DNA from: JAFLBI01 sp964616465
GTDB lineage: Bacteria; Bacteroidota; Bacteroidia; Chitinophagales; Chitinophagaceae
Reading direction: 5' to 3'
DNA length: 64,000 bases
Assembly (NCBI GenBank): GCA_964616465.1
Contig: CAZTTO010000011.1
Location: forward strand, 60,208 to 124,207
Shown here: positions 36,478 through 45,007 of the stretch, one piece after another
How the letters are laid out: every line of letters starts with the position of its first letter
How positions within the stretch are numbered: the first letter of the stretch is position 1
Notes under the pieces: model-generated
The model's input: the letters and a program-made list of their open reading frames with translations, nothing else
Told to the model about the DNA's origin: nothing
Database searches by the model: none
Program-made: the position numbers and the translations under genes

Positions 36478-36523
36478 TAACGAATGGTAGTAAAACCATC
36501 CTAACAAAAAAGACCTATTTTAA

Positions 36524-37381
36524 TTAAAGAATCTCCGCCTTCAAACTTAAATCGAGGCTTTGCGCTTGATGAATCAGTCCACCTACACTTACATAAGTAA
36601 CACCAGTATTGGCATATGAACGAATATTTTTAAGATGAATACCGCCACTGGCTTCTGTTTCAAAATCAGCTCCTAATATTTGTAAAGCTTCCTCAATTTG
36701 CTCCGGCTTAAAATTATCCAACATCACACGAAACACTTTTCCCTTACCAACCTCTGCAACTTCATGCACCTCTTCCAAACTGCGCGTTTCAACTTCAATC
36801 TTAAGATGTGGCTTATCTTGAATATACTGCCATGCTCTTTCAACAGCAGCACTAATACCACCTGCGTAATCAATATGATTATCCTTTAGCATAATCATAT
36901 CATACAAGCCAAATCTGTGATTAATTCCTCCGCCAATTCTTACTGCCTCTTTTTCCAATAACCTAAAATTAGGAGTGGTTTTTCTTGTGTCTAACAAACC
37001 AGTTTTCGTTCCAGCGAGTTCATCCACATATTTCCTGGTTAAAGTAGCAATGCCACTCATCCTTTGCATGCAATTCAATACCAACCTTTCTGCCTTCAAT
37101 AAAACATGTACATTTCCAAATACTTCAAAAGCCTTTTCACCAACATGCATGGAATCGCCATCGGCTTTAAAAGCAACAAACTGAATATTAGGTTGTAAAT
37201 AAGTGAAAATTTCTTTTGCAACTTCAACTCCGGCTAAAATGCCTTCTTGTTTGATAAATAATATAGCTTTCCCTGGTTGATCTGGAGGAATACAAGAAAG
37301 CGAGGAATGATCGCCCTCCCCCACATCTTCTTGGATAGCCATATCTACTAATTTGTGCAGTTGAACTTTAAAATCGTGCAT
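36524..37381 (-). CDS. nadC: Nicotinate-nucleotide pyrophosphorylase (carboxylating)
   Basis: 285 residues, normal QPRTase length. Motifs seen: IQEDVGEGDHSS near the N-terminus, ERLVLNCMQRMSGIAT, LLDTRKTTPNFRLLEKEAV and GGGINHRFGLYDMIMLKDNH, which bind quinolinate and phosphoribosyl pyrophosphate. The enzyme makes nicotinate mononucleotide in NAD synthesis. A TAnnTTTG box ends five bases before the ATG, so the mRNA may be leaderless. The DUF4783 gene upstream has the same orientation. Confidence 0.97.
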   Translation of the reverse strand: MHDFKVQLHKLVDMAIQEDVGEGDHSSLSCIPPDQPGKAILFIKQEGILAGVEVAKEIFTYLQPNIQFVAFKADGDSMHVGEKAFEVFGNVHVLLKAERLVLNCMQRMSGIATLTRKYVDELAGTKTGLLDTRKTTPNFRLLEKEAVRIGGGINHRFGLYDMIMLKDNHIDYAGGISAAVERAWQYIQDKPHLKIEVETRSLEEVHEVAEVGKGKVFRVMLDNFKPEQIEEALQILGADFETEASGGIHLKNIRSYANTGVTYVSVGGLIHQAQSLDLSLKAEIL

Positions 37382-37386
37382 AGCAG

Positions 37387-37394
37387 CAAAGCTA
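37387..37394 (-). promoter_or_regulatory. -7 element immediately before nadC (possible leaderless mRNA)
   Basis: TAGCTTTG on the minus strand fits TAnnTTTG exactly and is separated from the ATG by only five bases (CTGCT), placing the expected transcription start at or next to the start codon. Confidence 0.55.
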
Positions 37395-37422
37395 CAGTAA
37401 AAGAATATGCTGAAAAGATTGG

Positions 37423-37806
37423 TTAATTGATGCGCATAGCAACAATCTGAAAGCGGCCTTCTTTATTGCGCAGAATGAGCGTAACGCTAAATGATTTCCC
37501 AGAAGAAAGCATTTTGCCCGCCATATATAAAGTACCACTCATTTCACGTTGTGATAACAACTCGAACCCTTTAATACCATTGTCTTTATAAAAGGATTTC
37601 AAAGCCTGTGTTGCCTGATTTTTACTAACAGCTTTCATTTCCTCTTTCTCAGGAAATCTAAGGTCAATAAACTCATCGAAATGTGCAGCAACCGATTCCG
37701 CATTGCCTGATTTTAAAGCTTTTACAATATCATCTACTTCGGCCCTAAACATCCATACCGACATAACAACAGCAAATGCGCCCCATCCAGCCATCAAATA
37801 CTTCAT
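37423..37806 (-). CDS. DUF4783-family protein
   Basis: 127 residues with an N-terminal hydrophobic segment (YLMAGWGAFAVVMSVWMF), probably a signal peptide or anchor. The rest (DDIVKALKSGNAESVAAHFD, LILRNKEGRFQIVAMRIN) has the NTF2-like alpha+beta look of the DUF4783 family, which is common beside nadC in Bacteroidota. The function is unknown. It has its own -7 element upstream. Confidence 0.8.
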   Translation of the reverse strand: MKYLMAGWGAFAVVMSVWMFRAEVDDIVKALKSGNAESVAAHFDEFIDLRFPEKEEMKAVSKNQATQALKSFYKDNGIKGFELLSQREMSGTLYMAGKMLSSGKSFSVTLILRNKEGRFQIVAMRIN

Positions 37807-37823
37807 GATCTATTAAAAGTTTT

Positions 37824-37831
37824 CAAATGTA
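37824..37831 (-). promoter_or_regulatory. -7 element upstream of the DUF4783 gene
   Basis: TACATTTG on the minus strand fits TAnnTTTG exactly, 17 bases before the ATG at 37806. Confidence 0.45.
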
Positions 37832-37898
37832 ATATAGCAAAAAACCTGCCAAGGTCGAAGAACCAGTTTCCGAGCGCAAGATATTGCCTGCAAAAATG

Positions 37899-37906
37899 TA
37901 GATTTG
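37899..37906 (+). promoter_or_regulatory. -7 element immediately before gpmI (possible leaderless mRNA)
   Basis: TAGATTTG fits TAnnTTTG and is only four bases (AGCC) before the ATG at 37911. The expected transcription start falls on the start codon. Confidence 0.55.
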
Positions 37907-37910
37907 AGCC

Positions 37911-39434
37911 ATGAGTCAGAAAGTTATGTTAATGATCATGGATGGCTGGGGACTAGGACAGGTTTCTTCCTCAGATGCCATTCAGCAGGCAAATGTGCCT
38001 TTTGTAAGTTCCTTGTTTGAAAAATATCCTAACGCAACATTAACCACTTGTGGAGAAGCAGTTGGGCTTCCAGATGGACAAATGGGCAACTCAGAGGTTG
38101 GGCACTTAAACCTTGGAGCTGGTCGAGTTGTGTACCAAGAGCTACAGAGAATTCATGTGGCTATTCGTGATAGATCTTTTTTTGATAATCCATCACTGCT
38201 AGCTTCCATTAGATATGCGAAAGAAAATAACACATCCCTACACCTTATTGGTTTGGTAAGTGATGGTGGTGTTCACAGCCATATTAATCATGTTAAAGCC
38301 ATTTGTGAATTATGTGCAAAAGAAGGACTGAACAAAGTTTTCATTCATGCATTTACCGATGGACGTGATTGTGATCCGAAAAGCGGCGCCAGTTTCATAC
38401 AATCCCTACAAGAAGCCACTCAAAAGACCTGTGGCAATATTGCTAGTGTTACTGGAAGATATTACGCAATGGATCGTGATAAAAGATGGGAAAGGGTTAA
38501 AAAAGCTTACGACGCACTGGTTCATGCAAATGGAGAAATTAGTGAAGACTTGGTTAAAAGCATTGAGGCCTCTTACCAAAAAGGAGTGACCGATGAATTC
38601 TTAGATCCTATCATTTCAGCAAACCTGAAGGACAATCCTGATGCATTTATTAAAAATGGTGATGCGGTTATCTGTTTTAATTTCAGAACCGACAGATGTC
38701 GTGAAATTACAGAAGTGTTGAGTCAGCGTGCTATTCCTGAACAGGATATGCAACCTCTTGAATTGCATTATACCACCATGACTGAATATGATGCAACTTA
38801 CAAAAATGTGCATGTCATTTTTGAAAACGATAACCTTGTACAAACATTAGGTGAGGTTTTATCGAGCCATGGAAAAACGCAGCTGAGGATGGCAGAAACT
38901 GAAAAGTACCCGCATGTTACTTTTTTCTTTAGTGGGGGAAGAGAATCATTATTTCCAGGGGAAGACAGAAAAATGGCGGCTTCACCTAAGGTTGCTACCT
39001 ACGATTTACAGCCCGAAATGAGTGCTATTGAATTAACTGATTATTTGGTTGCAGCTTTAGATGAGGCCAAAAATGATTTTATCTGTATCAATTATGCAAA
39101 TGCAGATATGGTAGGACACACAGGTGTGTTTGAAGCAGTTGTAAAAGCGGTGGAAACTGTTGACCAATGTGTTCAAAGAGCAGTTACGAAAGCGCTGGAT
39201 AAAGGATACATTGTTTTACTCACTGCCGATCACGGAAATGCTGACTATATGATCAATGAAGACGGATCACCCAATACCCAACATTCACTCAATCCAGTTC
39301 CTGTTTTCTTAATTGGTGCAGGAGCAGAAAAAAATATCCGATCGGGTAAATTAGGTGATATTGCCCCAACTATCTTGCACCTTATGCAATTGCCTATACC
39401 TAAGGAAATGACTGGTGAAGTACTTGTACATTAA
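37911..39434 (+). CDS. gpmI: 2,3-bisphosphoglycerate-independent phosphoglycerate mutase
   Basis: 507 residues, the usual size. Metal-binding Asp lies in LMIMDGWGLG, the phosphorylated Ser in GQMGNSEVGHLNLG, and further active-site motifs are FTDGRDCDP, YYAMDRDKRWERV and LTADHGNADYM. The enzyme interconverts 3- and 2-phosphoglycerate in glycolysis with Mn ions. No second mutase is seen in this window. Confidence 0.98.
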   Translation: MSQKVMLMIMDGWGLGQVSSSDAIQQANVPFVSSLFEKYPNATLTTCGEAVGLPDGQMGNSEVGHLNLGAGRVVYQELQRIHVAIRDRSFFDNPSLLASIRYAKENNTSLHLIGLVSDGGVHSHINHVKAICELCAKEGLNKVFIHAFTDGRDCDPKSGASFIQSLQEATQKTCGNIASVTGRYYAMDRDKRWERVKKAYDALVHANGEISEDLVKSIEASYQKGVTDEFLDPIISANLKDNPDAFIKNGDAVICFNFRTDRCREITEVLSQRAIPEQDMQPLELHYTTMTEYDATYKNVHVIFENDNLVQTLGEVLSSHGKTQLRMAETEKYPHVTFFFSGGRESLFPGEDRKMAASPKVATYDLQPEMSAIELTDYLVAALDEAKNDFICINYANADMVGHTGVFEAVVKAVETVDQCVQRAVTKALDKGYIVLLTADHGNADYMINEDGSPNTQHSLNPVPVFLIGAGAEKNIRSGKLGDIAPTILHLMQLPIPKEMTGEVLVH

Positions 39435-39463
39435 ATTTTTCTAAGGTATTCAAACTGAAAAAC

Positions 39464-39958
39464 ATGACAACTAAATCAAAAATTTTAGCCGGACTAGTAG
39501 GTGTGTTTGTATTAATACAGTTCTATAGACACGAACCAAATGTGCAAGAAGCACCAGCAAAAAACCATTTAACCACAGAATACACAATACCCGCTAACGT
39601 TGAGCAGGTATTGGTGAATGCCTGTTATGATTGCCATAGTAACAATACAGTGTATCCTTGGTATAGTCAAGTACAGCCCTTAGCATATTGGATCAATCAC
39701 CATGTAGAAGACGGAAAGAAGCACCTTAACTTTGATGAGTTTACCACTTATAGATTGCGCAAGCAATACCATAAAATGGAAGAAGTAGTTGAACAAATGC
39801 AAGAAAAAGAAATGCCACTCAAAAGCTATAGCCTCATTCATAGCAATGCACGCTTAAAAGATGAAGAAAGAACATTATTGATCAGTTGGGCAGAAGCAGT
39901 AATGAATGAAATGAAGGGACGTTATCCAATGGATAGCTTGGTGAAACCAAAAAGTTAA
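39464..39958 (+). CDS. Heme-binding-domain protein with one CxxCH motif
   Basis: 164 residues. An N-terminal hydrophobic segment (ILAGLVGVFVLIQFY) acts as membrane anchor or signal. The single heme-attachment motif is ACYDCHSNNTVYPWYSQVQP near residue 53, as in the Bacteroidota haem_bd family. The rest is helical (QYHKMEEVVEQMQEKEMPLKS). It should be exported and carry one covalently bound heme. The gene is followed after 11 bases by a TonB receptor with heme-receptor-like boxes, so a joint role in heme handling is possible but not proven. Confidence 0.85.
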   Translation: MTTKSKILAGLVGVFVLIQFYRHEPNVQEAPAKNHLTTEYTIPANVEQVLVNACYDCHSNNTVYPWYSQVQPLAYWINHHVEDGKKHLNFDEFTTYRLRKQYHKMEEVVEQMQEKEMPLKSYSLIHSNARLKDEERTLLISWAEAVMNEMKGRYPMDSLVKPKS

Positions 39959-39969
39959 GTTTATAAGAC

Positions 39970-42183
39970 ATGCGATTTGGATTGACTTTAAGTGGGCTAC
40001 TTTGTCTACCGATACTTCTATTTGCACAATCAAAAAAAGATACTACCAACTTAGACCGAGAGTTGGAGGAAGTAACTGTATTCTATAAAAAATGGGAGCA
40101 AAAACTGAATGATATCCCTAACAGAATTAGTAAGGTTAAATTAAGTGATGTACGCTTACGCAATCCAGCTACCATGGCAGATGTACTTGCTGGAACTGGA
40201 GAAGTATTTATCCAAAAAAGCCAACAAGGCGGTGGAAGCCCAATGATTAGAGGATTTGCTACAAATAGAGTTTTACTAGTAGTGGATGGTGTTCGAATGA
40301 ATAATGCGATCTATAGAAGTGGAAATATTCAGAATGTTATCTCCCTTGATCCACTTGCCTTAGAAAATGCCGAAGTTATATTCGGACCAGGATCCTTAAT
40401 TTATGGTAGTGATGCTATTGGTGGTGTTATGGACTTCCATACATTACAACCTCGATTTGCTAAAAAAAATAATACGTTGGTAAAGGGTAACCTTACAACT
40501 CGATATGCTTCAGCTAACCAAGAACAAACTGTACATGCCGATGTAAACATTGCTAACAATAAAGTTTCGTGGTTGGGCAGTTTTACTTTTAGTCACTTTG
40601 GCGACTTAAGAATGGGCAATAGAGGTGGACCAGATAGCTATTTGAGAAAGGAGTACATTCAAAGAATAGGCAGTGTAGATTCAATCATAAAAAATGCTAA
40701 CCCGCTTGTCCAACGTTTTACTGGCTATGAACAGAAAAACATCATGAGTAAACTTCGATGGAAACCTACTGACAATTGGGATATACAATATGCATTTCAC
40801 TATTCAAATACCAGCAATATACCACGCTATGATAGGCTAATTGAATATGCTAATAACAGACTTCGTTTTGCCAGGTGGGATTACGGACCACAAGCTTGGC
40901 AAATGCACCATGTGCAAGTGCAAAATAATAAGGCTTCAGTGCTATACGATGCCGTGAAATTAGTTGCCGCATTTCAACAATATGAAGAAAGCAGAATTGA
41001 TAGAAGAAGAGGCAATAACTGGGAAAGAAGTCAAATTGAAACAGTAAATGCATGGTCAATCAACCTCGACTTCAACAAAAGCTTCAATGAAAAATCGGAA
41101 ATATTTTATGGGGCAGAGTGGGTTAAAAATGATATAGGCTCAAAAGCATTTGAACGCAATATTATCAGCAATCAACAAAGACCAGTTCAAACAAGATACC
41201 CCAATGGTTCCGATTGGAACTCGTGGGGAGCTTATGCAAGTTATAGGTATCGTCCAAAAGCAGGTATGACCATTACCAGTGGATTGCGCTTTAACCAAAA
41301 TAAATCGAGTGCAGAATTTGATAGAACCTTCTTTGCTTTTCCATTTAGCAATACATCTATACAAGCTGGTAATTTCACTGGGAATCTTGGAATGGCTTAT
41401 CAGTTTGCAACAGGCTGGCAATTAAATGCACTGGTATCATCTGGATTTAGAATGCCCAACATAGATGACATTGGTAAAGTCTTTGAATCTGCTCCCGGAT
41501 TGGTAGTTGTACCCAACCCCAATCTTCGTCCTGAGTATGTTTGGAATGGTGAGTTAGGAATTCAATACAAACAGGAAAACAATTGGGAAATGTATTTCAC
41601 ACTCTTTGGCACAAGAATGAACAATGCACTTACAAGAAGGCCCTTTCAGTTCTTAGGTAGCGACAGTTTATTTTTTGATGGAAGAATGAGTTCAGTTGAA
41701 GCTATTCAAAATGTAGCATCTGCAACAGTTTGGGGAATACAAGCTGGATGGGGAATTCACTTGCTACCTTCTCTAGTTTGGAAAACACAATTGAATTGGA
41801 TTCAAGGAAGAGAAACAGATGATGTAAGGAATGAGCAAGTTCCGCTTAGGCATGCACCACCCTTTTATGGGAACACTTCTATAACATTTCGAAATAAAAA
41901 ATGGGAAATATTGTGGCAATTAGAGCATCACGGAGAAGTAAGAGCTGAACAATTAGCTCCCAGCGAAAGAGCAAAGCTATTCATTTATGCAACCGATGCA
42001 CAAGGAAGACCTTATTGTCCAAGTTGGTATGCCATGCATTTAAAATCTTCCTTTCAAATGAGTTCTACTTTTAGTATGCAATTAGGTTGGGAGAATATAA
42101 CCAATCAACGTTACAGACCTTATTCATCGGGCATTGTTGCTCCTGGTTCACAAATCATCATTAGTGCACGCTTAAAATGGTAA
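39970..42183 (+). CDS. TonB-dependent outer-membrane receptor, heme-receptor-like
   Basis: 737 residues with a signal peptide (MRFGLTLSGLLCLPILLFAQ). The plug domain (~40-160) includes MIRGFATNRVLLVVDGVRMN and IFGPGSLIYGSDAIGGVMDF; a 22-strand barrel follows and ends in a terminal aromatic-rich strand (IIISARLKW). The pair of boxes SGFRMPNIDD and NPNLRPE resembles the FRAP/NPDL boxes of hemin and hemoglobin receptors, though NPNLRPE-like segments are common in the whole superfamily. No N-terminal carboxypeptidase-like domain and no SusD partner are present, so it is not a SusC. The ligand is inferred only; the upstream heme-binding protein agrees with it. Confidence 0.85.
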   Translation: MRFGLTLSGLLCLPILLFAQSKKDTTNLDRELEEVTVFYKKWEQKLNDIPNRISKVKLSDVRLRNPATMADVLAGTGEVFIQKSQQGGGSPMIRGFATNRVLLVVDGVRMNNAIYRSGNIQNVISLDPLALENAEVIFGPGSLIYGSDAIGGVMDFHTLQPRFAKKNNTLVKGNLTTRYASANQEQTVHADVNIANNKVSWLGSFTFSHFGDLRMGNRGGPDSYLRKEYIQRIGSVDSIIKNANPLVQRFTGYEQKNIMSKLRWKPTDNWDIQYAFHYSNTSNIPRYDRLIEYANNRLRFARWDYGPQAWQMHHVQVQNNKASVLYDAVKLVAAFQQYEESRIDRRRGNNWERSQIETVNAWSINLDFNKSFNEKSEIFYGAEWVKNDIGSKAFERNIISNQQRPVQTRYPNGSDWNSWGAYASYRYRPKAGMTITSGLRFNQNKSSAEFDRTFFAFPFSNTSIQAGNFTGNLGMAYQFATGWQLNALVSSGFRMPNIDDIGKVFESAPGLVVVPNPNLRPEYVWNGELGIQYKQENNWEMYFTLFGTRMNNALTRRPFQFLGSDSLFFDGRMSSVEAIQNVASATVWGIQAGWGIHLLPSLVWKTQLNWIQGRETDDVRNEQVPLRHAPPFYGNTSITFRNKKWEILWQLEHHGEVRAEQLAPSERAKLFIYATDAQGRPYCPSWYAMHLKSSFQMSSTFSMQLGWENITNQRYRPYSSGIVAPGSQIIISARLKW

Positions 42184-42206
42184 ATATTGCAGCAGGCATA
42201 TTTTCA

Positions 42207-42214
42207 TACCTTTG
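42207..42214 (+). promoter_or_regulatory. -7 element immediately before engB (possible leaderless mRNA)
   Basis: TACCTTTG fits TAnnTTTG and ends five bases before the ATG at 42220. Confidence 0.55.
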
Positions 42215-42219
42215 CAGCT

Positions 42220-42861
42220 ATGGAAATTAAGTCAGCTGCTTATTTGATCTCTTCGCCTTCGCACGAAAAATGTCCGCAGAAAAATCTTCCCGAATATGCT
42301 TTTATTGGAAGAAGTAATGTGGGCAAATCGTCGTTGATCAATATGATAACTGGCCAGAAAAATTTAGCCAAAACCTCAGGTACACCTGGTAAAACTCAAT
42401 TGATCAACTATTTTGAAATCAGCAGCACAAAAAGTAAAAACGGCCCAAAAGAGTCTTGGTGGCTGGTAGATTTACCCGGATATGGCTATGCGAAACGCTC
42501 ATTAAAAGATAGAAGGCGTTGGGAACAGATGATTGAAGGATACTTAAGAAAAAGAGCTCAACTAACGCAGCTTATGGTACTCATTGATAGCAGGCATGAA
42601 CCACAAAAAATTGATTTAGCTTTTATTAATCAACTTGGTGCTTGGCAAGTGCCTTTTGTATTGGTTTTTACCAAAAGTGATAAAGAGAAGCCTAAAGTAG
42701 TTGAAAGAAATGTAGAAGCCTTTTTCAAAGCTATGCGTGAGACATGGCAGTTTCTCCCACGTTATTTTGTGACCAGTGCAGAAAAGAAAATTGGTCGCGA
42801 TGAATTGCTAGGTTTCATTGCAGCATGCAATGATGAGATAAAAGGTTTAACCCCTCAGTAA
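42220..42861 (+). CDS. engB: Ribosome biogenesis GTPase EngB/YihA
   Basis: 213 residues from the ATG at 42220; the reading from 42187 starts at TTG and overlaps the promoter. All five GTPase motifs are present: G1 GRSNVGKSS, G2 region TSGTPGKT, G3 DLPGYGYA, G4 TKSDKEKP and G5 SAEKK. It acts in 50S subunit assembly and is essential in many bacteria. Confidence 0.96.
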   Translation: MEIKSAAYLISSPSHEKCPQKNLPEYAFIGRSNVGKSSLINMITGQKNLAKTSGTPGKTQLINYFEISSTKSKNGPKESWWLVDLPGYGYAKRSLKDRRRWEQMIEGYLRKRAQLTQLMVLIDSRHEPQKIDLAFINQLGAWQVPFVLVFTKSDKEKPKVVERNVEAFFKAMRETWQFLPRYFVTSAEKKIGRDELLGFIAACNDEIKGLTPQ

Positions 42862-42894
42862 GAGGAGCAAAACCTTTCTATTCAAATAACAGAA

Positions 42895-43368
42895 TTAATT
42901 ACACATTTTATCGGCACAGCAACTGCTGGCAAATGCATCTGGCTTGGCTTTAAAAGCAAAGCCCATACCAAGTATGTATCCCATTGCTTCTTTAAGAGCA
43001 TCATTGCTTTTAAAGTGCGGATTAGTATTGATATCTGCATGCACTTCCATATCCACTTCATACTCAATAAAAAGCGGACAAAGTTCATACGCAATTTCAA
43101 TACTCTTGGCTACTTCAACCAGCATCCTTTCTTTGATGTGGTACTTTTGCAAACTCTTTTCGTTGTGGATATACATAAATCCACCGCAATGTTCACGCAG
43201 AAAAACAATAACCGTTGCAAATTCTGTTTCGGCTCCTTTTACCTGGCTATCGGTTCCAATACATACCTTCAATTTTGTCCCTTTCTCTTTTTCTTTTTGC
43301 AGGGCATCGGCTACTGCATCTTTGATGGGAAGTTGAATGCGTTCCCCGTTGAATTTTCTCCAATGCAT
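42895..43368 (-). CDS. YkuK/DUF458-family RNase H-like protein
   Basis: 157 residues, cytosolic. VCIGTDSQVKGAETEFATVI and the following GGFMYIHNE are the start of the RNase H-like fold described for YkuK, and a conserved acid pattern continues in EVDMEVHADINTNPHFKSND. A true nuclease activity is not established for the family. The C-terminus ends in a small cysteine cluster (SSCCADKMCN), which might bind metal. It converges on engB. Confidence 0.85.
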   Translation of the reverse strand: MHWRKFNGERIQLPIKDAVADALQKEKEKGTKLKVCIGTDSQVKGAETEFATVIVFLREHCGGFMYIHNEKSLQKYHIKERMLVEVAKSIEIAYELCPLFIEYEVDMEVHADINTNPHFKSNDALKEAMGYILGMGFAFKAKPDAFASSCCADKMCN

Positions 43369-43445
43369 GTGTAATGGGTTTTTTGAAGTTACACATAAAA
43401 AGAAGTGTCAACGGTTATTTTATTATTAACAGAGGTGGAAAACCA

Positions 43446-43805
43446 CTAATATTGTCCTGTTGCCAACATAACTAAGGTGCAAGCTTCAATAGTTTGAATA
43501 CCCTTCGCTTTAGCCATTTCAACGAGTGCATCGTTTTCTGTACCCGGATTAAAAATGATTCTTTTGGGAGCTAAATTCAAGATGTAGTCATAATACATTT
43601 CTTGTCGACTTGGATTTAGGTAGAGTGTAATTGTATCCAAATCAGGAACTGTATCTATTTCTGTTTCAATAGGTGTTTCATGCACATTACCCTTTTTACT
43701 ACCAAGTGCCCAAACTGAATGCCCATGTGCTTTTAATCGCTCTACAGCCATATAACTATACCGATCTGGTTTATCTGAAGCCCCTAGAACAAGTGTGTTT
43801 TTCAT
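43446..43805 (-). CDS. CoA-binding-domain protein
   Basis: 119 residues, a single Rossmann-like CoA_binding_2 domain: TLVLGASDKPDRYSYMAVER at the N-terminus, then GHSVWALGSKKG and RIIFNPGTENDALVEMAKAK. It is related to the CoA-binding domain of succinyl-CoA synthetase and acts as a stand-alone binding protein of unknown role. It follows the GbsR-type regulator after 13 bases on the same strand. Confidence 0.88.
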   Translation of the reverse strand: MKNTLVLGASDKPDRYSYMAVERLKAHGHSVWALGSKKGNVHETPIETEIDTVPDLDTITLYLNPSRQEMYYDYILNLAPKRIIFNPGTENDALVEMAKAKGIQTIEACTLVMLATGQY

Positions 43806-43818
43806 AAAGTTTTTTTAA

Positions 43819-44334
43819 TTATTTAGGTCGAACCATGCGTACAAAATGACTCCAGAACCAACTTTCTTCTGCTTTTATGATGGTTTGAAATGTTTGATCT
43901 GCTTGTTCTGCTAATGATTGAATACGGCTAATTGTTGAAGAGAAAGCCTTCCATTCAGGATCATTACTTGAGGAAGGTGTTGAAGCAGACAAGTTTTGCA
44001 GCACCTCCAGCATTGGATCAAGCTCGCGCTTTTTCCGTTGATACATAATGCGGGTAAGCACCTTCCACATATCTTTTTCAGCTACAAAAAACTCCCTTCG
44101 CTCACCTGCAATTACTTGCTTCTCTACCAATTTCCAATCCATTAATTCGCGCAAATTCATATTGGCGTTACCACGACTAATTTTTAATTCAGACATAATA
44201 TTATCGGTACTCATTGGGCTTGCTGCTACCAATAATAAAGCATGCACTTGAGCCATGGTCCTATTGATACCCCATTGAGTTGCCAGCGCACCCCAACTAT
44301 TAATAAACTGCTCCTTCGCTTCAACCAAATTCAT
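43819..44334 (-). CDS. GbsR/MarR-family transcriptional regulator
   Basis: 171 residues. The winged-helix domain (MAQVHALLLVAASPMSTDNI, then ELKISRGNANMNLRELMDWK and a wing GERREFFVAEKD) matches GbsR-type MarR relatives, followed by a helical dimerisation tail. These often sense choline or other solutes, but no such transport genes are here. It may control its own unit with the CoA-binding protein; a TACCTTTA box, one base off the -7 consensus, lies just upstream. Confidence 0.85.
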   Translation of the reverse strand: MNLVEAKEQFINSWGALATQWGINRTMAQVHALLLVAASPMSTDNIMSELKISRGNANMNLRELMDWKLVEKQVIAGERREFFVAEKDMWKVLTRIMYQRKKRELDPMLEVLQNLSASTPSSSNDPEWKAFSSTISRIQSLAEQADQTFQTIIKAEESWFWSHFVRMVRPK

Positions 44335-44499
44335 GGATTAAAGGTACAAGTGCTACACTGGTTTCTGAAAAGAACTTCCCTTTGCTGTTAACCTGTTATA
44401 CACAATCAAAAAAAAATCTTTCATTCATGTTAAAAGATTCAGGAATCTTTCTAACTTCCATGCAGCATTTTATTCACTCCAAAAAACAAAGCATAACCC

Positions 44500-44952
44500 A
44501 TGGCTAAAGCAAAAAAGAAAGCTGCCGCAAAGAAAGCAGCTCCAAAGAAAAAAGCTGCTGTAAAGAAACCTGCCGCTAAAAAAGTAGCAAAGAAAGCCGC
44601 TCCTAAAAAGGCTGCAAAAAAAGCTGCACCTAAGAAAAAAGTAGCTGCTAAAAAAGTAGCAAAGAAAGCCGCTCCTAAAAAGGCTGCAAAAAAAGTAGCT
44701 AAAAAAGCCGCTCCTAAAAAGGCTGGAAAAAAAGCTGCCCCTAAGAAAAAAGCAGCTGCCAAAAAAGTAGCTAAAAAAGCCGCTCCTAAAAAGGCTGCAA
44801 AAAAAGCTGCCCCTAAGAAAGCTACTAAAAAAGTAACTAAGAAAAAAGTAGCTGCACCAGTTGCTGCTCCAGCACCTGCTCCCGCCCCAGCGCCTGAGGT
44901 AGCTCCAGTAGCTCCTTCAACTGATAGCAGTTCAGAAAATACACAAGCTTAA
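44500..44952 (+). CDS. Histone H1-like Lys/Ala-rich DNA-binding protein
   Basis: 150 residues, almost entirely Ala, Lys and Pro. Tandem AAPKKAAKK and AAPKKKVAAKKVAKK units run to ~118, and an acidic/Pro-rich tail (APAPAPAPEVAPVAP) ends SSENTQA. It resembles the C-terminal domain of eukaryotic H1 and bacterial HC2 or Bacteroidota H1-like nucleoid proteins. The repeat unit is also repeated at DNA level (gctcctaaaaaggctgcaaa occurs several times), so copy number could change by slippage. It has its own terminator. Confidence 0.88.
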   Translation: MAKAKKKAAAKKAAPKKKAAVKKPAAKKVAKKAAPKKAAKKAAPKKKVAAKKVAKKAAPKKAAKKVAKKAAPKKAGKKAAPKKKAAAKKVAKKAAPKKAAKKAAPKKATKKVTKKKVAAPVAAPAPAPAPAPEVAPVAPSTDSSSENTQA

Positions 44953-44970
44953 AAGCTTGATTCTTTTCAT

Positions 44971-45002
44971 AATCCTGCTTCAATAGAGGCAGGATTTTTT
45001 TT
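44971..45002 (+). terminator. Terminator of the H1-like gene
   Basis: AATCCTGC pairs with GCAGGATT around a short loop and eight T follow. It ends six bases before the next start codon. Confidence 0.88.
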
Positions 45003-45007
45003 GCCTT

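Noticed and set aside
35820..36480. Complete IS200/IS605 insertion sequence
   Set aside because: No accessory TnpB gene or element ends are seen; length, motifs and the nearby REP palindromes fit a domesticated RAYT.
39970..42183. SusC-type polysaccharide receptor
   Set aside because: It lacks the N-terminal carboxypeptidase-like domain and no susD gene follows; the size and boxes fit a classical TonB receptor.
44451..44762. Antisense frame rich in Ala and Phe opposite the H1-like gene
   Set aside because: It is the complement of the Lys/Ala repeat and has no independent signals; the plus strand encodes a typical H1-like protein with a terminator.
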